A program made the position numbers and the translations under genes. This document shows, piece by piece, positions 9,554 to 17,844 of a stretch of 64,000 nucleotides of DNA. The notes beneath the pieces are model-generated. The model was not told the origin of the DNA. It worked only from the letters and a program-made list of their open reading frames with translations, and did no database searches. Numbering within the stretch: position 1 is the first letter of the stretch; each line of letters begins with the position of its first letter. Location: the NCBI GenBank assembly GCA_024743255.1, contig JANSWY010000002.1:62001-126000 (forward strand), written 5' to 3'. This stretch comes from a bacterium. GTDB lineage: Bacteria; Bacteroidota; Bacteroidia; Cytophagales; Cyclobacteriaceae.

Positions 9554-10573
9554 TCATGCAAAACTGTCTCTTAAACCCAAAGCTGCATTCAATACTAGTA
9601 GTTGTTTCTCAATAAATTCTGGTGAGTCCAGTTTAGTAAATAGGGGCATCCATGATAAGCTGAAGACACCTTTTTTTCGTTTAAAAGCAATCACTATATG
9701 GTTATCATAAAATGCAAACTTCACATGTTTCTTTGTTATTCCTTTACGTCGAAATTTTTTAATTAAGTTGTTGACCTCTGTCAATCGATTGCCAGAAAAC
9801 AAACGCTTTGCTAAAACGCTATTGGTGGTATGTAATATATAGCCTCTTTGTAGACCGTTGATTCTAACAACTTCACGGTTTTCCACCTCACTCAACAAGG
9901 GAAAGTTTGAACTAAAAAGTCTTTTGTTTGGAACAATCCAAATTGGGTCAGTAAACTCAAATGGTAACTCCATGTGAATGAGTACACCAGTGTAGACTGT
10001 AGATTGGGAACTATTGGATCCTGATGATGAAGATGAACCACTTGTTCTTAATACAATTTTGGAAAGTTCAATTAACTGATCATCCACTTTACCAGATACA
10101 TGGTCTTTACCTTTCCACAGAGCATGACTTGGAAATATTTTCGATTGGTCTCCTAATTTCTCATCTACATGCCCCATTTGACTATAATAGAACTCTTGTC
10201 CGATCTTCTCTACAATTTTAGGAACAACCAATCCACGGAAAATAAGCTGAACACTCCTGAAGGCAAAGTATCTAATGATACCTATTCCAATTACAGTAAT
10301 AATAAATATCAAAAATGCCAACCAGTCTTGAATATCCTCATTGGTTCCATTGATTAAAATAAGGGCCATTTTGGTAATTAGCCAGGTAGGGGCAATTAAG
10401 ACAATGAGCGTCCCAACAATAGCAAATGGCATGTTCTTTCTACGAATTACTTCGGCATCTCTGAGGTCAGATTTCGTCTCCTCGTAGATCTCTTGATAGT
10501 TTAATAGCATTTGGTTAGATAGTCTTAGATAACGGAATTCATGAAAGTTACTAAGACTATCATTTAAGATCAC
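9554..10573 (-). CDS. DUF3137-like two-helix membrane protein
   Basis: A 339-residue protein of unknown function. An N-terminal amphipathic/coiled region (1-45) is followed by two hydrophobic segments (about 49-73 and 84-106). A soluble C-terminal half then begins with a Ser-rich loop (SSSSSGSNSSQS) and continues into a beta-rich part (TVYTGVLIHMELPFEF). This order matches my recollection of the DUF3137 family, which is tentative. It overlaps the upstream SRPBCC gene by four bases and is the last gene of the ArsR operon, so it should be co-expressed with it. No catalytic residues were recognised. Confidence 0.7.
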   Translation of the reverse strand: MILNDSLSNFHEFRYLRLSNQMLLNYQEIYEETKSDLRDAEVIRRKNMPFAIVGTLIVLIAPTWLITKMALILINGTNEDIQDWLAFLIFIITVIGIGIIRYFAFRSVQLIFRGLVVPKIVEKIGQEFYYSQMGHVDEKLGDQSKIFPSHALWKGKDHVSGKVDDQLIELSKIVLRTSGSSSSSGSNSSQSTVYTGVLIHMELPFEFTDPIWIVPNKRLFSSNFPLLSEVENREVVRINGLQRGYILHTTNSVLAKRLFSGNRLTEVNNLIKKFRRKGITKKHVKFAFYDNHIVIAFKRKKGVFSLSWMPLFTKLDSPEFIEKQLLVLNAALGLRDSFA

Positions 10574-11097
10574 ACAATTCCATTTGATTTGTACTCATCT
10601 TCCAAATTCATATGCACACCCCAAAATCCTGGAGCCTCTGATTCATTAGCTATGTGTCCCAAAATATTCAGATGTGTATGCCATCCTGCAAAAACTCCAA
10701 CTCTCTCGTCGAAATTCTCCGATAATTTCTCATGAGTCAATGTAAGTTTAACATTTCCATCTTCAAGGTCATCTAATTGAAACTTCACTACTCCGTTCTC
10801 CCAATTAATAACCAGAAGGGTAGGAGCCTTACATTCTTTAACAACAGCTATCGATTCATAACCATCTCCAAACTCTTTGTATTTATCAGGCGTCTCTTGT
10901 GGTGGTGTTCCCAATTGTGAATTGTTGAAAATTAATTTCATTTCACCTCCCTCACTTAAATCAGTTGGGCCACCAGCAAACCATAGTCCTCTCTTTGAGT
11001 CATCAACTAAATATTCCCAAATTCTCTCGATGGGACCAGGGAGAATTCTGACAAATTGTAAAGTGGATTTGTCAATAAGCTTTCCATATTCATTCAT
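10570..11097 (-). CDS. SRPBCC / AHSA1-like protein
   Basis: A 175-residue START-like (SRPBCC) fold protein of the Aha1-C-like group. It shows the typical opening ERIWEYLVDDSKRGLWFAGG, central ETPDKYKEFGDGYE, and closing GVFAGWHTHLNIL. These proteins have a hydrophobic cavity for small ligands; the ligand here is unknown. An ArsR repressor gene followed by an SRPBCC gene is a recurrent bacterial pair, and that is the arrangement here: the ArsR stop lies 20 bases upstream. The third gene overlaps by four bases. Likely controlled by the two palindromes upstream of the ArsR gene. Confidence 0.88.
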   Translation of the reverse strand: MNEYGKLIDKSTLQFVRILPGPIERIWEYLVDDSKRGLWFAGGPTDLSEGGEMKLIFNNSQLGTPPQETPDKYKEFGDGYESIAVVKECKAPTLLVINWENGVVKFQLDDLEDGNVKLTLTHEKLSENFDERVGVFAGWHTHLNILGHIANESEAPGFWGVHMNLEDEYKSNGIV

Positions 11098-11117
11098 CGC
11101 ATAGACATTTTATGATT

Positions 11118-11432
11118 TCAAGATTTATCTTCTTTTAGTAATATTTCCTCCAGACGATCGAGACGGGTATTCCAAAACCGTTTGTACTGATGCACCCAAA
11201 TTGCAATTTCCCCAAGACTCTCAAGCCTGGCACTACAATATTGTTCTCGACCCTTTTTTTCCATTTTAACCAATCCACATTGTTCTAAAATATGGACATG
11301 TTTAGCTACAGCTGGTCTTGACATATCAAAATGATTGATTAGGTCATTGAGATTTGATTCATTCTCTGATAGTAGATCTATGATTTGTCTTCTTGTAGGA
11401 TCAGCAATAGCTTGAAATACGTCTCTTCTCAT
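11118..11432 (-). CDS. ArsR-family transcriptional repressor
   Basis: A winged-helix regulator of about 104 residues. I place the start at the ATG at 11430-11432 (MRRDVFQAIADPTRRQIIDLL), the usual start of the family. The open frame extends 23 codons further upstream but those run across the operator DNA. The recognition helix region is MSRPAVAKHVHILEQCGLV. There is no classical metal-binding ELCVCD motif, so it belongs to the non-metal ArsR subset usually paired with SRPBCC proteins. The two palindromes immediately upstream suggest autoregulation. Confidence 0.9.
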   Translation of the reverse strand: MRRDVFQAIADPTRRQIIDLLSENESNLNDLINHFDMSRPAVAKHVHILEQCGLVKMEKKGREQYCSARLESLGEIAIWVHQYKRFWNTRLDRLEEILLKEDKS

Positions 11433-11435
11433 AAT

Positions 11436-11455
11436 ACAAAACCGTTCGGTTTTCA
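11436..11455. promoter_or_regulatory. ArsR operator, proximal copy
   Basis: ACAAAACC-GTTC-GGTTTTCA, a palindrome with 8-base arms (final two bases of one arm diverge). It lies three bases from the ArsR start codon. Same arms as the distal copy at 11473-11492. Confidence 0.65.
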
Positions 11456-11472
11456 ATTTAATGATAAATATT

Positions 11473-11492
11473 ACAAAACCAAACGGTTTTGT
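11473..11492. promoter_or_regulatory. ArsR operator, distal copy
   Basis: ACAAAACC-AAAC-GGTTTTGT, a perfect 8+8 palindrome around a 4-base spacer. Its centre is 37 bases from the proximal copy. It lies between the divergent arsR-like and nth genes. Confidence 0.7.
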
Positions 11493-11571
11493 ATCAAACA
11501 ATTAGGAAATACTACAATTAATACTAATTGAATATGATTGTATCTATCTATTTGAAGCTAAATTCGCAGTG

Positions 11572-12234
11572 ATGAATAAGACAGAAAAAGTACAATATGT
11601 TGTAGACAAGTTAGAAGAGCTATATCCTACAGTTCCAGTTCCTCTGGATCATTACAGTCCATATACTTTATTAGTAGCTGTTCTTCTATCTGCTCAGTGT
11701 ACTGATGAAAGAGTGAATAAGATTACTCCGATACTGTTTGATTTAGCAGACAATGCTTTTGACATGGCTCAAATACCGGTAGAGCAGATCAAAGAGATAA
11801 TCAGGCCTTGTGGATTAAGTCCGATGAAATCAAAGGGAATATCAGAGTTATCTAAGATTTTGGTTGAAGAATATAATGGGCAGGTACCTGAAGATATGGA
11901 AGCTTTAGAGAAACTTCCTGCTGTTGGGCATAAAACAGCATCTGTAGTGATGTCTCAAGCATTTAATGTTCCTGCTTTTCCGGTTGATACCCACATCCAT
12001 AGATTAATCTACAGATGGGGTTTATCCAATGGTAAAAATGTCCAGCAAACTGAGAAAGACTGCAAGAGATTATTTGAGGAACAATTATGGAACAAGCTTC
12101 ATCTTCAAATCATATTTTTCGGAAGGGAGTATTGTCCTGCCAGAGGGCATAATCCAAATGAATGTCCAATCTGTTCTGAAATTGGCAGATCTCCAATGTT
12201 TAAAGATTTTGATTTAAAACCAGCTAAGAAATAG
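11572..12234 (+). CDS. nth: Endonuclease III (DNA glycosylase/AP lyase)
   Basis: Base-excision repair enzyme removing oxidised pyrimidines. The helix-hairpin-helix LPAVGHKTASVV contains the catalytic Lys, followed by VDTHIHRL with the catalytic Asp. The iron-sulphur region near the C-terminus is atypical: Cys residues are spaced C-x9-C-x2-C (CPARGHNPNECPIC) and the fourth Cys expected about five residues later is absent. Start: a GTG at 11569 immediately precedes the ATG at 11572; I chose the ATG. The length (220 residues) is normal for the family. Confidence 0.95.
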   Translation: MNKTEKVQYVVDKLEELYPTVPVPLDHYSPYTLLVAVLLSAQCTDERVNKITPILFDLADNAFDMAQIPVEQIKEIIRPCGLSPMKSKGISELSKILVEEYNGQVPEDMEALEKLPAVGHKTASVVMSQAFNVPAFPVDTHIHRLIYRWGLSNGKNVQQTEKDCKRLFEEQLWNKLHLQIIFFGREYCPARGHNPNECPICSEIGRSPMFKDFDLKPAKK

Positions 12235-12258
12235 AACTTCAAATAAGTTTTTGGGGTT

Positions 12259-12266
12259 TACCTTTG
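12259..12266 (+). promoter_or_regulatory. -7 promoter box for the truncated haemoglobin gene
   Basis: TACCTTTG matches the Bacteroidota -7 consensus TAnnTTTG exactly, 31 bases upstream of the ATG at 12298. No convincing -33 TTG box at the usual spacing was seen. Confidence 0.5.
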
Positions 12267-12297
12267 TGAAACAAATTGGAATTCAAGCATTTTTTAG

Positions 12298-12714
12298 ATG
12301 AATACGATCAAGAATAGGGAAGACGTAAGTTTATTAGTACACACCTTTTACGGTAAGATAAGAAAGGATGAGCTTCTCGGTCCGATTTTCAATTATCATA
12401 TAGCAGAAGAGGAATGGCCTGTTCATCTTAATAAACTCACCAATTTCTGGGAAACCAATTTGTTTGGAGTTCCAAATCCAAAAGTAAGTCCCGGACAAAA
12501 GCATATGCAGGTTGACGCTCATATGAATTATTCAATCAATGAAAATCACTTTAGACAGTGGCTAGGACTTTGGTTTGAAACAATTGATGAGTTATTTGTA
12601 GGAGATCTCGCAGACAGAGCAAAACAATCATCCTTAAGAATGGCTAATGGGCAGTTTGCTATGATTTGGAACAATAGACCTGAAGACAAAAAGCAACTAC
12701 ACCGTAGCGAATAG
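12298..12714 (+). CDS. Group III truncated haemoglobin
   Basis: A 138-residue 2-over-2 globin that binds haem and small ligands (O2, NO). Family marks are FYGKIRKDELLGPIF, FWETNLFG with the distal Tyr/Trp region, and HMQVDAHMNYSI, in which His75 is the expected proximal haem ligand, followed by HFRQWLGLWFETIDE. Group III assignment rests on the FNYHI...EEEWPVHLNKLTNFWE segment. It stands 63 bases after nth with its own promoter-like box. Its role could be NO or oxygen handling, which would fit the nitrite-reducing genes further downstream, but that link is inference. Confidence 0.92.
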   Translation: MNTIKNREDVSLLVHTFYGKIRKDELLGPIFNYHIAEEEWPVHLNKLTNFWETNLFGVPNPKVSPGQKHMQVDAHMNYSINENHFRQWLGLWFETIDELFVGDLADRAKQSSLRMANGQFAMIWNNRPEDKKQLHRSE

Positions 12715-12786
12715 TATCCAACACCTCGTTTAACAAGATTTAACACTTCTAAAGTTTATTCATTCGTGAGTTAGGATCATTGCACC

Positions 12787-12794
12787 TATCTTTA
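12787..12794 (+). promoter_or_regulatory. -7-like box directly before the FtsX permease start
   Basis: TATCTTTA (one mismatch to TAnnTTTG) ends five bases before the ATG at 12800, which would give a leaderless or almost leaderless mRNA. Confidence 0.35.
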
Positions 12795-12799
12795 TCCCA

Positions 12800-15202
12800 A
12801 TGAATCATGTCAAAACTATCTTTAGAAGATTGCTCCGAAATAAGTTGCAAACTTCTTTTATTATATCGGGTTTGCTTTTAGCAATTGCATCCTCAGTATA
12901 CATTCTTGGTTGGATTTCATTTGAACAGTCATACGACAACTTCCATGACGATGATATTTATCGAGTAACTATACATTACAAAACCGATAATGGATATGAT
13001 CAGCATTGGGCAAGGGTAAATGCTGATTGGGTGAATCAATTAAAGGAAGACTATCCTGAAGTAAAGAACCTCATTCGTTTTCAATCATTCCGCCCTAGAA
13101 ATGTGGTCATTGGCAATGAAGCATTCAAGGAGAATTTTGCTTATTCCACTGATTCTGAAGTATTTGATGTGTTTAACTTCAAATTACTTTTAGGTGATAA
13201 AAATGCGCTGGATCAACCAAACTCGGTTGTCTTAACAGAAGAAACAGCAATCAAATATTTTGGCAACATCAACAACGCTCCAGGTCAAATTATTCAATTA
13301 GATTCCGACCCTTTAACTGCTCCATACAAAGTTACTGGCGTAATTGAAACTCCTCTTGCAAACACTCATTTGCCTATTACACTGCTGAGTAGCATCAACA
13401 GTCCTCAAGAAAGATCTGGGTGGGCTTACACATATATCGAATTAGAAAAAAAAGATCAAATTGCTCAGATTGAGCAGTCAATAAGGTCATTTATCAATAA
13501 ACACAAACCGGAAAACCCAGAAGATGCAAATCTCTACTTTCAGCCAATACATGACATTTATCTCCATTCCAATTTATCAAGAGAGATTACGGCCTCAGGA
13601 CAACCCAAAGTGATTAATGTATTTTACTCTGTAATTGCCTTATTATTAGTCATTGCTACTGCCAATTTCATCATATTCTTAAGCACCTCCATTCTATCAA
13701 AAACAAAGACTTATACACTTCATAAAATATTAGGAGCTGGAAATACAACTATCAGGTTGCAAATTGTATTTGAATCTCTGTTCTTGATGTTAATCGCATT
13801 AATTACAGCAATATCTATTGTTTATTTGACTAAGAGTCAGGTAGAAATACTGTTCAGCACCAGGTTCCTGATTACCACTAAGGAAGTATCAATTATTAGC
13901 AGTTTATTCCTAATTCTATCATTAGTTTCAATTAGTATTTATGTTTTAGTTTTCACAAGATTCAAAACTCAAATCAAAACAATTACGGTAAAAAGATCTG
14001 GTTCCTTTGGCGTACGTGAAGCATTACTAGGACTACAATTTGCTCTGACGTTTGGATTGATGATGGGTTTTTACTTAATCCACAATCAGCTTGAATACAT
14101 GACTAAAGCGGATATTGGCATAGATAAAGATCAAGTAATTGCACTCAATGATTTTCATACGGAAGTCTCGGATCATCTTGCATCGTTTAAAACTGATATC
14201 GCAGGTATCTCTGGAGTCAAATCATCCACAGGGTTAATGCAAATGCCTTCAACCGCAATCAAGGATGAAGGTAATGTAAGTCTGGAAGGAAAGCATAACC
14301 AGGAGGATGGACCTGTGATGGATATTCAAATTGTAGACCTTGACTTCTGGAATACGCTTTCTATTGATTTTGTAGCAGGCGAAAATTTCCCACAAAGTAT
14401 TACACTGCAGCCAGGATTCGATTATCCGAATGAGACTTTTGAAGATTACATCAATAATAAAGAGCAAAAGTATGTGATCAATGAAAAAGCAGCCGAGCTA
14501 CTTGGGTACTCCCATCCAGAGGAAGCACTTGGTCAGAAAATTAGCTGGTATAATGGCTTTTTTGATTTGAAAATGGGCAATGTAGTAGGAGTAGTGAAAA
14601 ACTACCATCAGGAAGGCTATAATGAGTCGATAGATCCAACTGTGTTTATCTATGAACCGATCCTCTACCGGAACCTTCTTATAAAAGCTGAATCCCACGA
14701 TATGAGTTCAATCGTTGCTCAGATAAAAGATAAGTGGGAGAGTAGGTTTGACAAAGTCCCATTTCAATACAAGTTCCTGGATGATTCTTACGCTCAACTA
14801 TACGAAAAGGAAGTGGCTACCAGGAAATTGATTTCAGCATTTACTGTAGTGGCAATTTGCATTATGGCTTTAGGTCTTGTAGGTGTTGTTTCTTTCGAAC
14901 TCAGGAGAAGAGTGAAAGAATTGGCAATAAGAAAAGTACTAGGAGCTTACTTTAAAGATCTTTTGACATGGATGGCAAAACCTTACGCCGCGTTAATGGC
15001 GATTGGTGTGATTTTAACAGCTCCTGTGGCCTACTTTTTTCTACAAGACTGGTTAAGTAATTATGCTTACCGAGCTACTATAACAGGATGGGTGTTTGTT
15101 GTGCCTTTATTAATCATTGGATTTATTCTAATTTCAACTATCTGGGTTCTTGTAAGAAAATATTCTAATGTTAATCCAGTCAATTTATTGAGGGATGAGT
15201 AA
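12800..15202 (+). CDS. FtsX-like ABC transporter permease (MacB type, double FtsX)
   Basis: An 800-residue membrane protein of the MacB/FtsX superfamily. The first transmembrane helix (about 21-40) is followed by a large MacB periplasmic core domain with EQSYDNFHDDDIYRVT. A three-helix FtsX block (about 270-390), a second periplasmic domain, and the last FtsX block with ELRRRVKELAIRKVLGA and terminal NPVNLLRDE complete the protein. Proteins of this layout in Bacteroidota are often encoded without an adjacent ATPase, and none is present here. Substrate unknown; may move lipoproteins, peptides or lipids across the envelope. It converges with the CIA30-like gene with no space between stops. Confidence 0.93.
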   Translation: MNHVKTIFRRLLRNKLQTSFIISGLLLAIASSVYILGWISFEQSYDNFHDDDIYRVTIHYKTDNGYDQHWARVNADWVNQLKEDYPEVKNLIRFQSFRPRNVVIGNEAFKENFAYSTDSEVFDVFNFKLLLGDKNALDQPNSVVLTEETAIKYFGNINNAPGQIIQLDSDPLTAPYKVTGVIETPLANTHLPITLLSSINSPQERSGWAYTYIELEKKDQIAQIEQSIRSFINKHKPENPEDANLYFQPIHDIYLHSNLSREITASGQPKVINVFYSVIALLLVIATANFIIFLSTSILSKTKTYTLHKILGAGNTTIRLQIVFESLFLMLIALITAISIVYLTKSQVEILFSTRFLITTKEVSIISSLFLILSLVSISIYVLVFTRFKTQIKTITVKRSGSFGVREALLGLQFALTFGLMMGFYLIHNQLEYMTKADIGIDKDQVIALNDFHTEVSDHLASFKTDIAGISGVKSSTGLMQMPSTAIKDEGNVSLEGKHNQEDGPVMDIQIVDLDFWNTLSIDFVAGENFPQSITLQPGFDYPNETFEDYINNKEQKYVINEKAAELLGYSHPEEALGQKISWYNGFFDLKMGNVVGVVKNYHQEGYNESIDPTVFIYEPILYRNLLIKAESHDMSSIVAQIKDKWESRFDKVPFQYKFLDDSYAQLYEKEVATRKLISAFTVVAICIMALGLVGVVSFELRRRVKELAIRKVLGAYFKDLLTWMAKPYAALMAIGVILTAPVAYFFLQDWLSNYAYRATITGWVFVVPLLIIGFILISTIWVLVRKYSNVNPVNLLRDE

Positions 15203-15736
15203 TTATTTGAACTTGATATAGTCAATTTCAGCTTCAAAAGAACCTTCTTGTTTATCGTAAGTCATAAATGCTAAACGAATGATTCTTTGAAGTCTGTCTT
15301 TTGAAATGTAATTGCCAGTGGGTCTTCCAATTTGATATTCTTTTAACTCATCAAGGTAAACTGAGATTTCTTTCCATTCCATGTTAGATTCTGGTAAGAC
15401 TAATTTATAATTCGGGAGATACCATTGATTATAATAATTGAAATTAAGACTCAAGGATTGATTTTTACATCTGTAGCGGATTGAGACTTGTTCATAATCC
15501 GACAGATCCAGAACCATGTTTTCACTTCTCACAGAGGCAAAACCACCATTATTTTCAAAAGAAACATCTCCAGTAAATAGCAAAACATCTTCCTTGTACC
15601 TAGTATTCCCTTTTGATTTACCCCCCATGACAGTATCATTGAGGGAAAACCATGAGTTGGTCTTCTTCTCTCCAAAATCAATTGTTTTGGTATCAAGGTT
15701 TAGCGTGATCATGGCAATTAAGAATGGATATAACAT
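15203..15736 (-). CDS. CIA30-family protein (complex I intermediate-associated protein 30 domain)
   Basis: A 177-residue beta-jelly-roll protein. The family signature is plain: WFSLNDTVMGGKSKG, then GGFASVR, then a late RIIRLAFMTYDKQEGSFEAEIDYIKF that typically closes the fold. In mitochondria CIA30 is a complex I assembly factor; bacterial members are of unknown function and resemble carbohydrate-binding folds. Start is uncertain: ATG at 15736 gives a short hydrophobic N-terminus (MLYPFLIAMITLNL); an internal ATG at 15712 would remove it. Upstream of the start lies a 9-base inverted repeat. Confidence 0.85.
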   Translation of the reverse strand: MLYPFLIAMITLNLDTKTIDFGEKKTNSWFSLNDTVMGGKSKGNTRYKEDVLLFTGDVSFENNGGFASVRSENMVLDLSDYEQVSIRYRCKNQSLSLNFNYYNQWYLPNYKLVLPESNMEWKEISVYLDELKEYQIGRPTGNYISKDRLQRIIRLAFMTYDKQEGSFEAEIDYIKFK

Positions 15737-15763
15737 ACAAACATTAACCTATCATGTATGTTA
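15731..15763. promoter_or_regulatory. Inverted repeat at the start of the CIA30-like gene
   Basis: TAACATACA (15731-15739) and TGTATGTTA (15755-15763) are perfect 9-base inverted arms separated by 15 bases, covering the first ATG of the - strand gene. Could be an operator or an mRNA hairpin over the start codon. Confidence 0.4.
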
Positions 15764-15816
15764 ATTGTTAGTTGCTATTTATATACAAGACTCAGAACGC
15801 TAAAATAGATGTTTAA

Positions 15817-16404
15817 ATGACAAGACAGTTGATTCTAATTATCGCATTGATTTTATCCTCTTCAGCAAGTTTCAGTCAGATAGGTCTGCAATCATATAAC
15901 ATCGAAAGGCAATCTATCAATAGAAAGGGGATGTTAACACTAGGGTCTTGGGCAATTGTGAACATTGTTTCTAGTCCAATTTTAGCGTCTTCCTCCGAAG
16001 GTAGCGAAAAGTACTTTCATCAAATGAACGGTTATTGGAATGGGGTAAATCTCATCATTGCTGGTTTTGGATACTATGGAGCGACAAGAGATCATTCAAC
16101 ATACTCACTCACTAAAAGTATAAAAGCCCAAAACAATATTGAACGGGCATTAGTCTTCAATTCTGGACTTGATTTAGCCTATATAGCAAGCGGCTTGTAT
16201 CTCAGGGAAAGGTCAAAAAATACATCAAAGAACGGAGATCGGCTTAAAGGATTTGGAAAATCATTGATCTTGCAAGGAGCCTTTCTATTCACCTTTGATA
16301 TAACGATGTTTCTAATCCATAGCAGTCATAGTAAGAAACTCATGAGCCAAATTGATCGATTGGCATTCTCCGGTAATGGGATAAGCCTACACATGCGATT
16401 CTAG
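15817..16404 (+). CDS. Small membrane protein of unknown function (DUF6992-like)
   Basis: A 195-residue protein with an N-terminal signal peptide (LILIIALILSSSASFSQ) and three further hydrophobic segments (around residues 45-60, 80-95 and 150-168). The motif NGYWNGVNLIIAGFGYYG and a later SGLDLAYIASGLYL are conserved-looking. It resembles a Bacteroidota-only family of unknown function that I associate, tentatively, with DUF6992. No enzyme motif visible. It precedes the nitrite-reduction genes but is separated from them by 130 bases containing a regulatory palindrome, so it is probably a separate unit. Confidence 0.7.
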   Translation: MTRQLILIIALILSSSASFSQIGLQSYNIERQSINRKGMLTLGSWAIVNIVSSPILASSSEGSEKYFHQMNGYWNGVNLIIAGFGYYGATRDHSTYSLTKSIKAQNNIERALVFNSGLDLAYIASGLYLRERSKNTSKNGDRLKGFGKSLILQGAFLFTFDITMFLIHSSHSKKLMSQIDRLAFSGNGISLHMRF

Positions 16405-16427
16405 TGTTATTAAGCTGATCGACAAAA

Positions 16428-16441
16428 CTGATTAATATCAG
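16428..16441. promoter_or_regulatory. FNR/CRP-family operator upstream of the nrf module
   Basis: CTGATTAATATCAG has the CTGAT-N4-ATCAG layout and is one base per half-site away from the FNR consensus TTGAT-N4-ATCAA. It lies about 60 bases upstream of a TATAGTTTG box (16484-16492), a usual activator position, and 96 bases before the porin start codon. A second small inverted repeat, TCAGG-A6-CCTGA (16438-16453), overlaps its right edge. Confidence 0.5.
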
Positions 16442-16536
16442 GAAAAAACCTGATAAAACACCATATTATCAAGATCAAAGTAGTATAGTTTGGCACCATA
16501 ATGATTATGTTAGGCATTTTTTTAACCTAATAGCAT

Positions 16537-17820
16537 ATGACCCGAACCAACTTAATAGCCTGTTTGCTACTCCTTATTTCAAGTAATGTAATGGCTCAAT
16601 TCACTGTGGGCACTCAAGTAAGACCCAGAGCAGAATTTAGAAACGGATTTAAAACACTAAATGGAGATGATCGTTCACCTGCCTTTTTTATAGAACAACG
16701 GGCACGATTATTTGCAGATTACAATGTTGAAAAGTATAGAGTAAGAATAAACTTCCAGGATGTAAGAGTCTGGGGAAGTACCAATCAAATCTACTCTACA
16801 GATCCCAATGTGGTAACCAATGTTTATGAAGCATGGGGGCTTTATCGCTTTTCAGATTTATGGTCAATCAAAATTGGTAGAATGGCCTGGGATTATGATA
16901 ATGCACGATTTCTAGGTGACCTAAGATGGGCCGCTCAAAGCAGAAGTCATGATGGATTGGTCCTCAGTTACAATAAACAGGAAAGTGGCTTCCAACTGGA
17001 TTTGGGAGGTGCTTTTAATCAAGTTGGGTTTGAACCTGCTATGTTGTCAGATACCTACTACAGTGGCGTAAACAACTACAAGACCAATCAATTCCTGTAT
17101 CTCAATAAGAAAATGGATAACGGTAAGCTGTCTTTGCTAATTCACAATGATGGCAGACAAGTTGCTGCCGATTCCTCATTGGCAATGAGACAAACGTATG
17201 GAATCACAGGTACAGGAAAAATAGGAGGACTTAAAGTTGGTGGTGAAGCATACTATCAAGGCGGTAAAAATGCCAATGACATTGATGTTAATGCATTTCT
17301 CATTTCAGGATATATACAATTGAATGCAGGTGGTACACCTTTTACCCTGGGAGTTGACTATTTATCAGGAACAGCACTTTCAGATACTGAGGACAGAGCT
17401 TTCGTGCCGTTATATGGAACTAACCACAAATTCTACGGGTATATGGACTATTTCTATGTAGGGAATGGACACGGACAAGGAGGAAATACAGCAGGTTTAA
17501 TAGATGTACACCTGAAAACTAAATTTAACACAGGTGAGAAAAGTAATCTGGCTGTTAACACTCATGTCTTTCAAAGTGCAGCTGTACTCTATAATCCAAC
17601 CGACTTAAGTATTGAAGAAAGCAAATACCTGGGAACAGAAGTAGATCTGGTTTATACCTTAAAAATGCATGACAATGTCAAACTAAATATTGGTTACTCT
17701 CAAATGTTTGCTGGTGAATCAATGGAACTTGTAAAGTCTACGGGCTCTTCCGATTCATTCAACAATTGGGCCTGGATGATGATAGATTTCAATCCTTCAG
17801 TGATTCTTAAAGAGCTGTAG
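16537..17820 (+). CDS. Outer-membrane porin of the alginate-export type, nrf-linked
   Basis: A 427-residue beta-barrel protein. The signal peptide ends NVMA before Gln (about residue 20). Repeated amphipathic strands with aromatic girdle residues follow, for example RVRINFQDVRVWG, LWSIKIGRMAWDYDN, and SHDGLVLSYN, matching the alginate_exp-type barrel family. The last strands (MMIDFNPSVIL) resemble a barrel end. As the first gene of a run with nrfH, nrfA and ccsBA at 24-25-base or shorter spacing, it probably lets nitrite or ammonium cross the outer membrane; that substrate is inferred from context only. The FNR/CRP-like site lies in front of it. Confidence 0.85.
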   Translation: MTRTNLIACLLLLISSNVMAQFTVGTQVRPRAEFRNGFKTLNGDDRSPAFFIEQRARLFADYNVEKYRVRINFQDVRVWGSTNQIYSTDPNVVTNVYEAWGLYRFSDLWSIKIGRMAWDYDNARFLGDLRWAAQSRSHDGLVLSYNKQESGFQLDLGGAFNQVGFEPAMLSDTYYSGVNNYKTNQFLYLNKKMDNGKLSLLIHNDGRQVAADSSLAMRQTYGITGTGKIGGLKVGGEAYYQGGKNANDIDVNAFLISGYIQLNAGGTPFTLGVDYLSGTALSDTEDRAFVPLYGTNHKFYGYMDYFYVGNGHGQGGNTAGLIDVHLKTKFNTGEKSNLAVNTHVFQSAAVLYNPTDLSIEESKYLGTEVDLVYTLKMHDNVKLNIGYSQMFAGESMELVKSTGSSDSFNNWAWMMIDFNPSVILKEL

Positions 17821-17844
17821 TATAAATACTTAAACTTAGATGCC

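Noticed and set aside
11435-11501. N-terminal 23-residue extension of the ArsR protein
   Set aside because: The extension is encoded by the operator DNA itself and the family starts at the internal Met (11432).
12800-15202. Search for a partner ABC ATPase (MacB/LolD) for the FtsX permeases
   Set aside because: None is encoded beside either permease in this window; stand-alone double-FtsX permeases are usual in this phylum, so this was not reported as an anomaly.
16438-16453. TCAGG-A6-CCTGA hairpin as a terminator of the preceding membrane protein gene
   Set aside because: Only five pairs and no T-run follow it.
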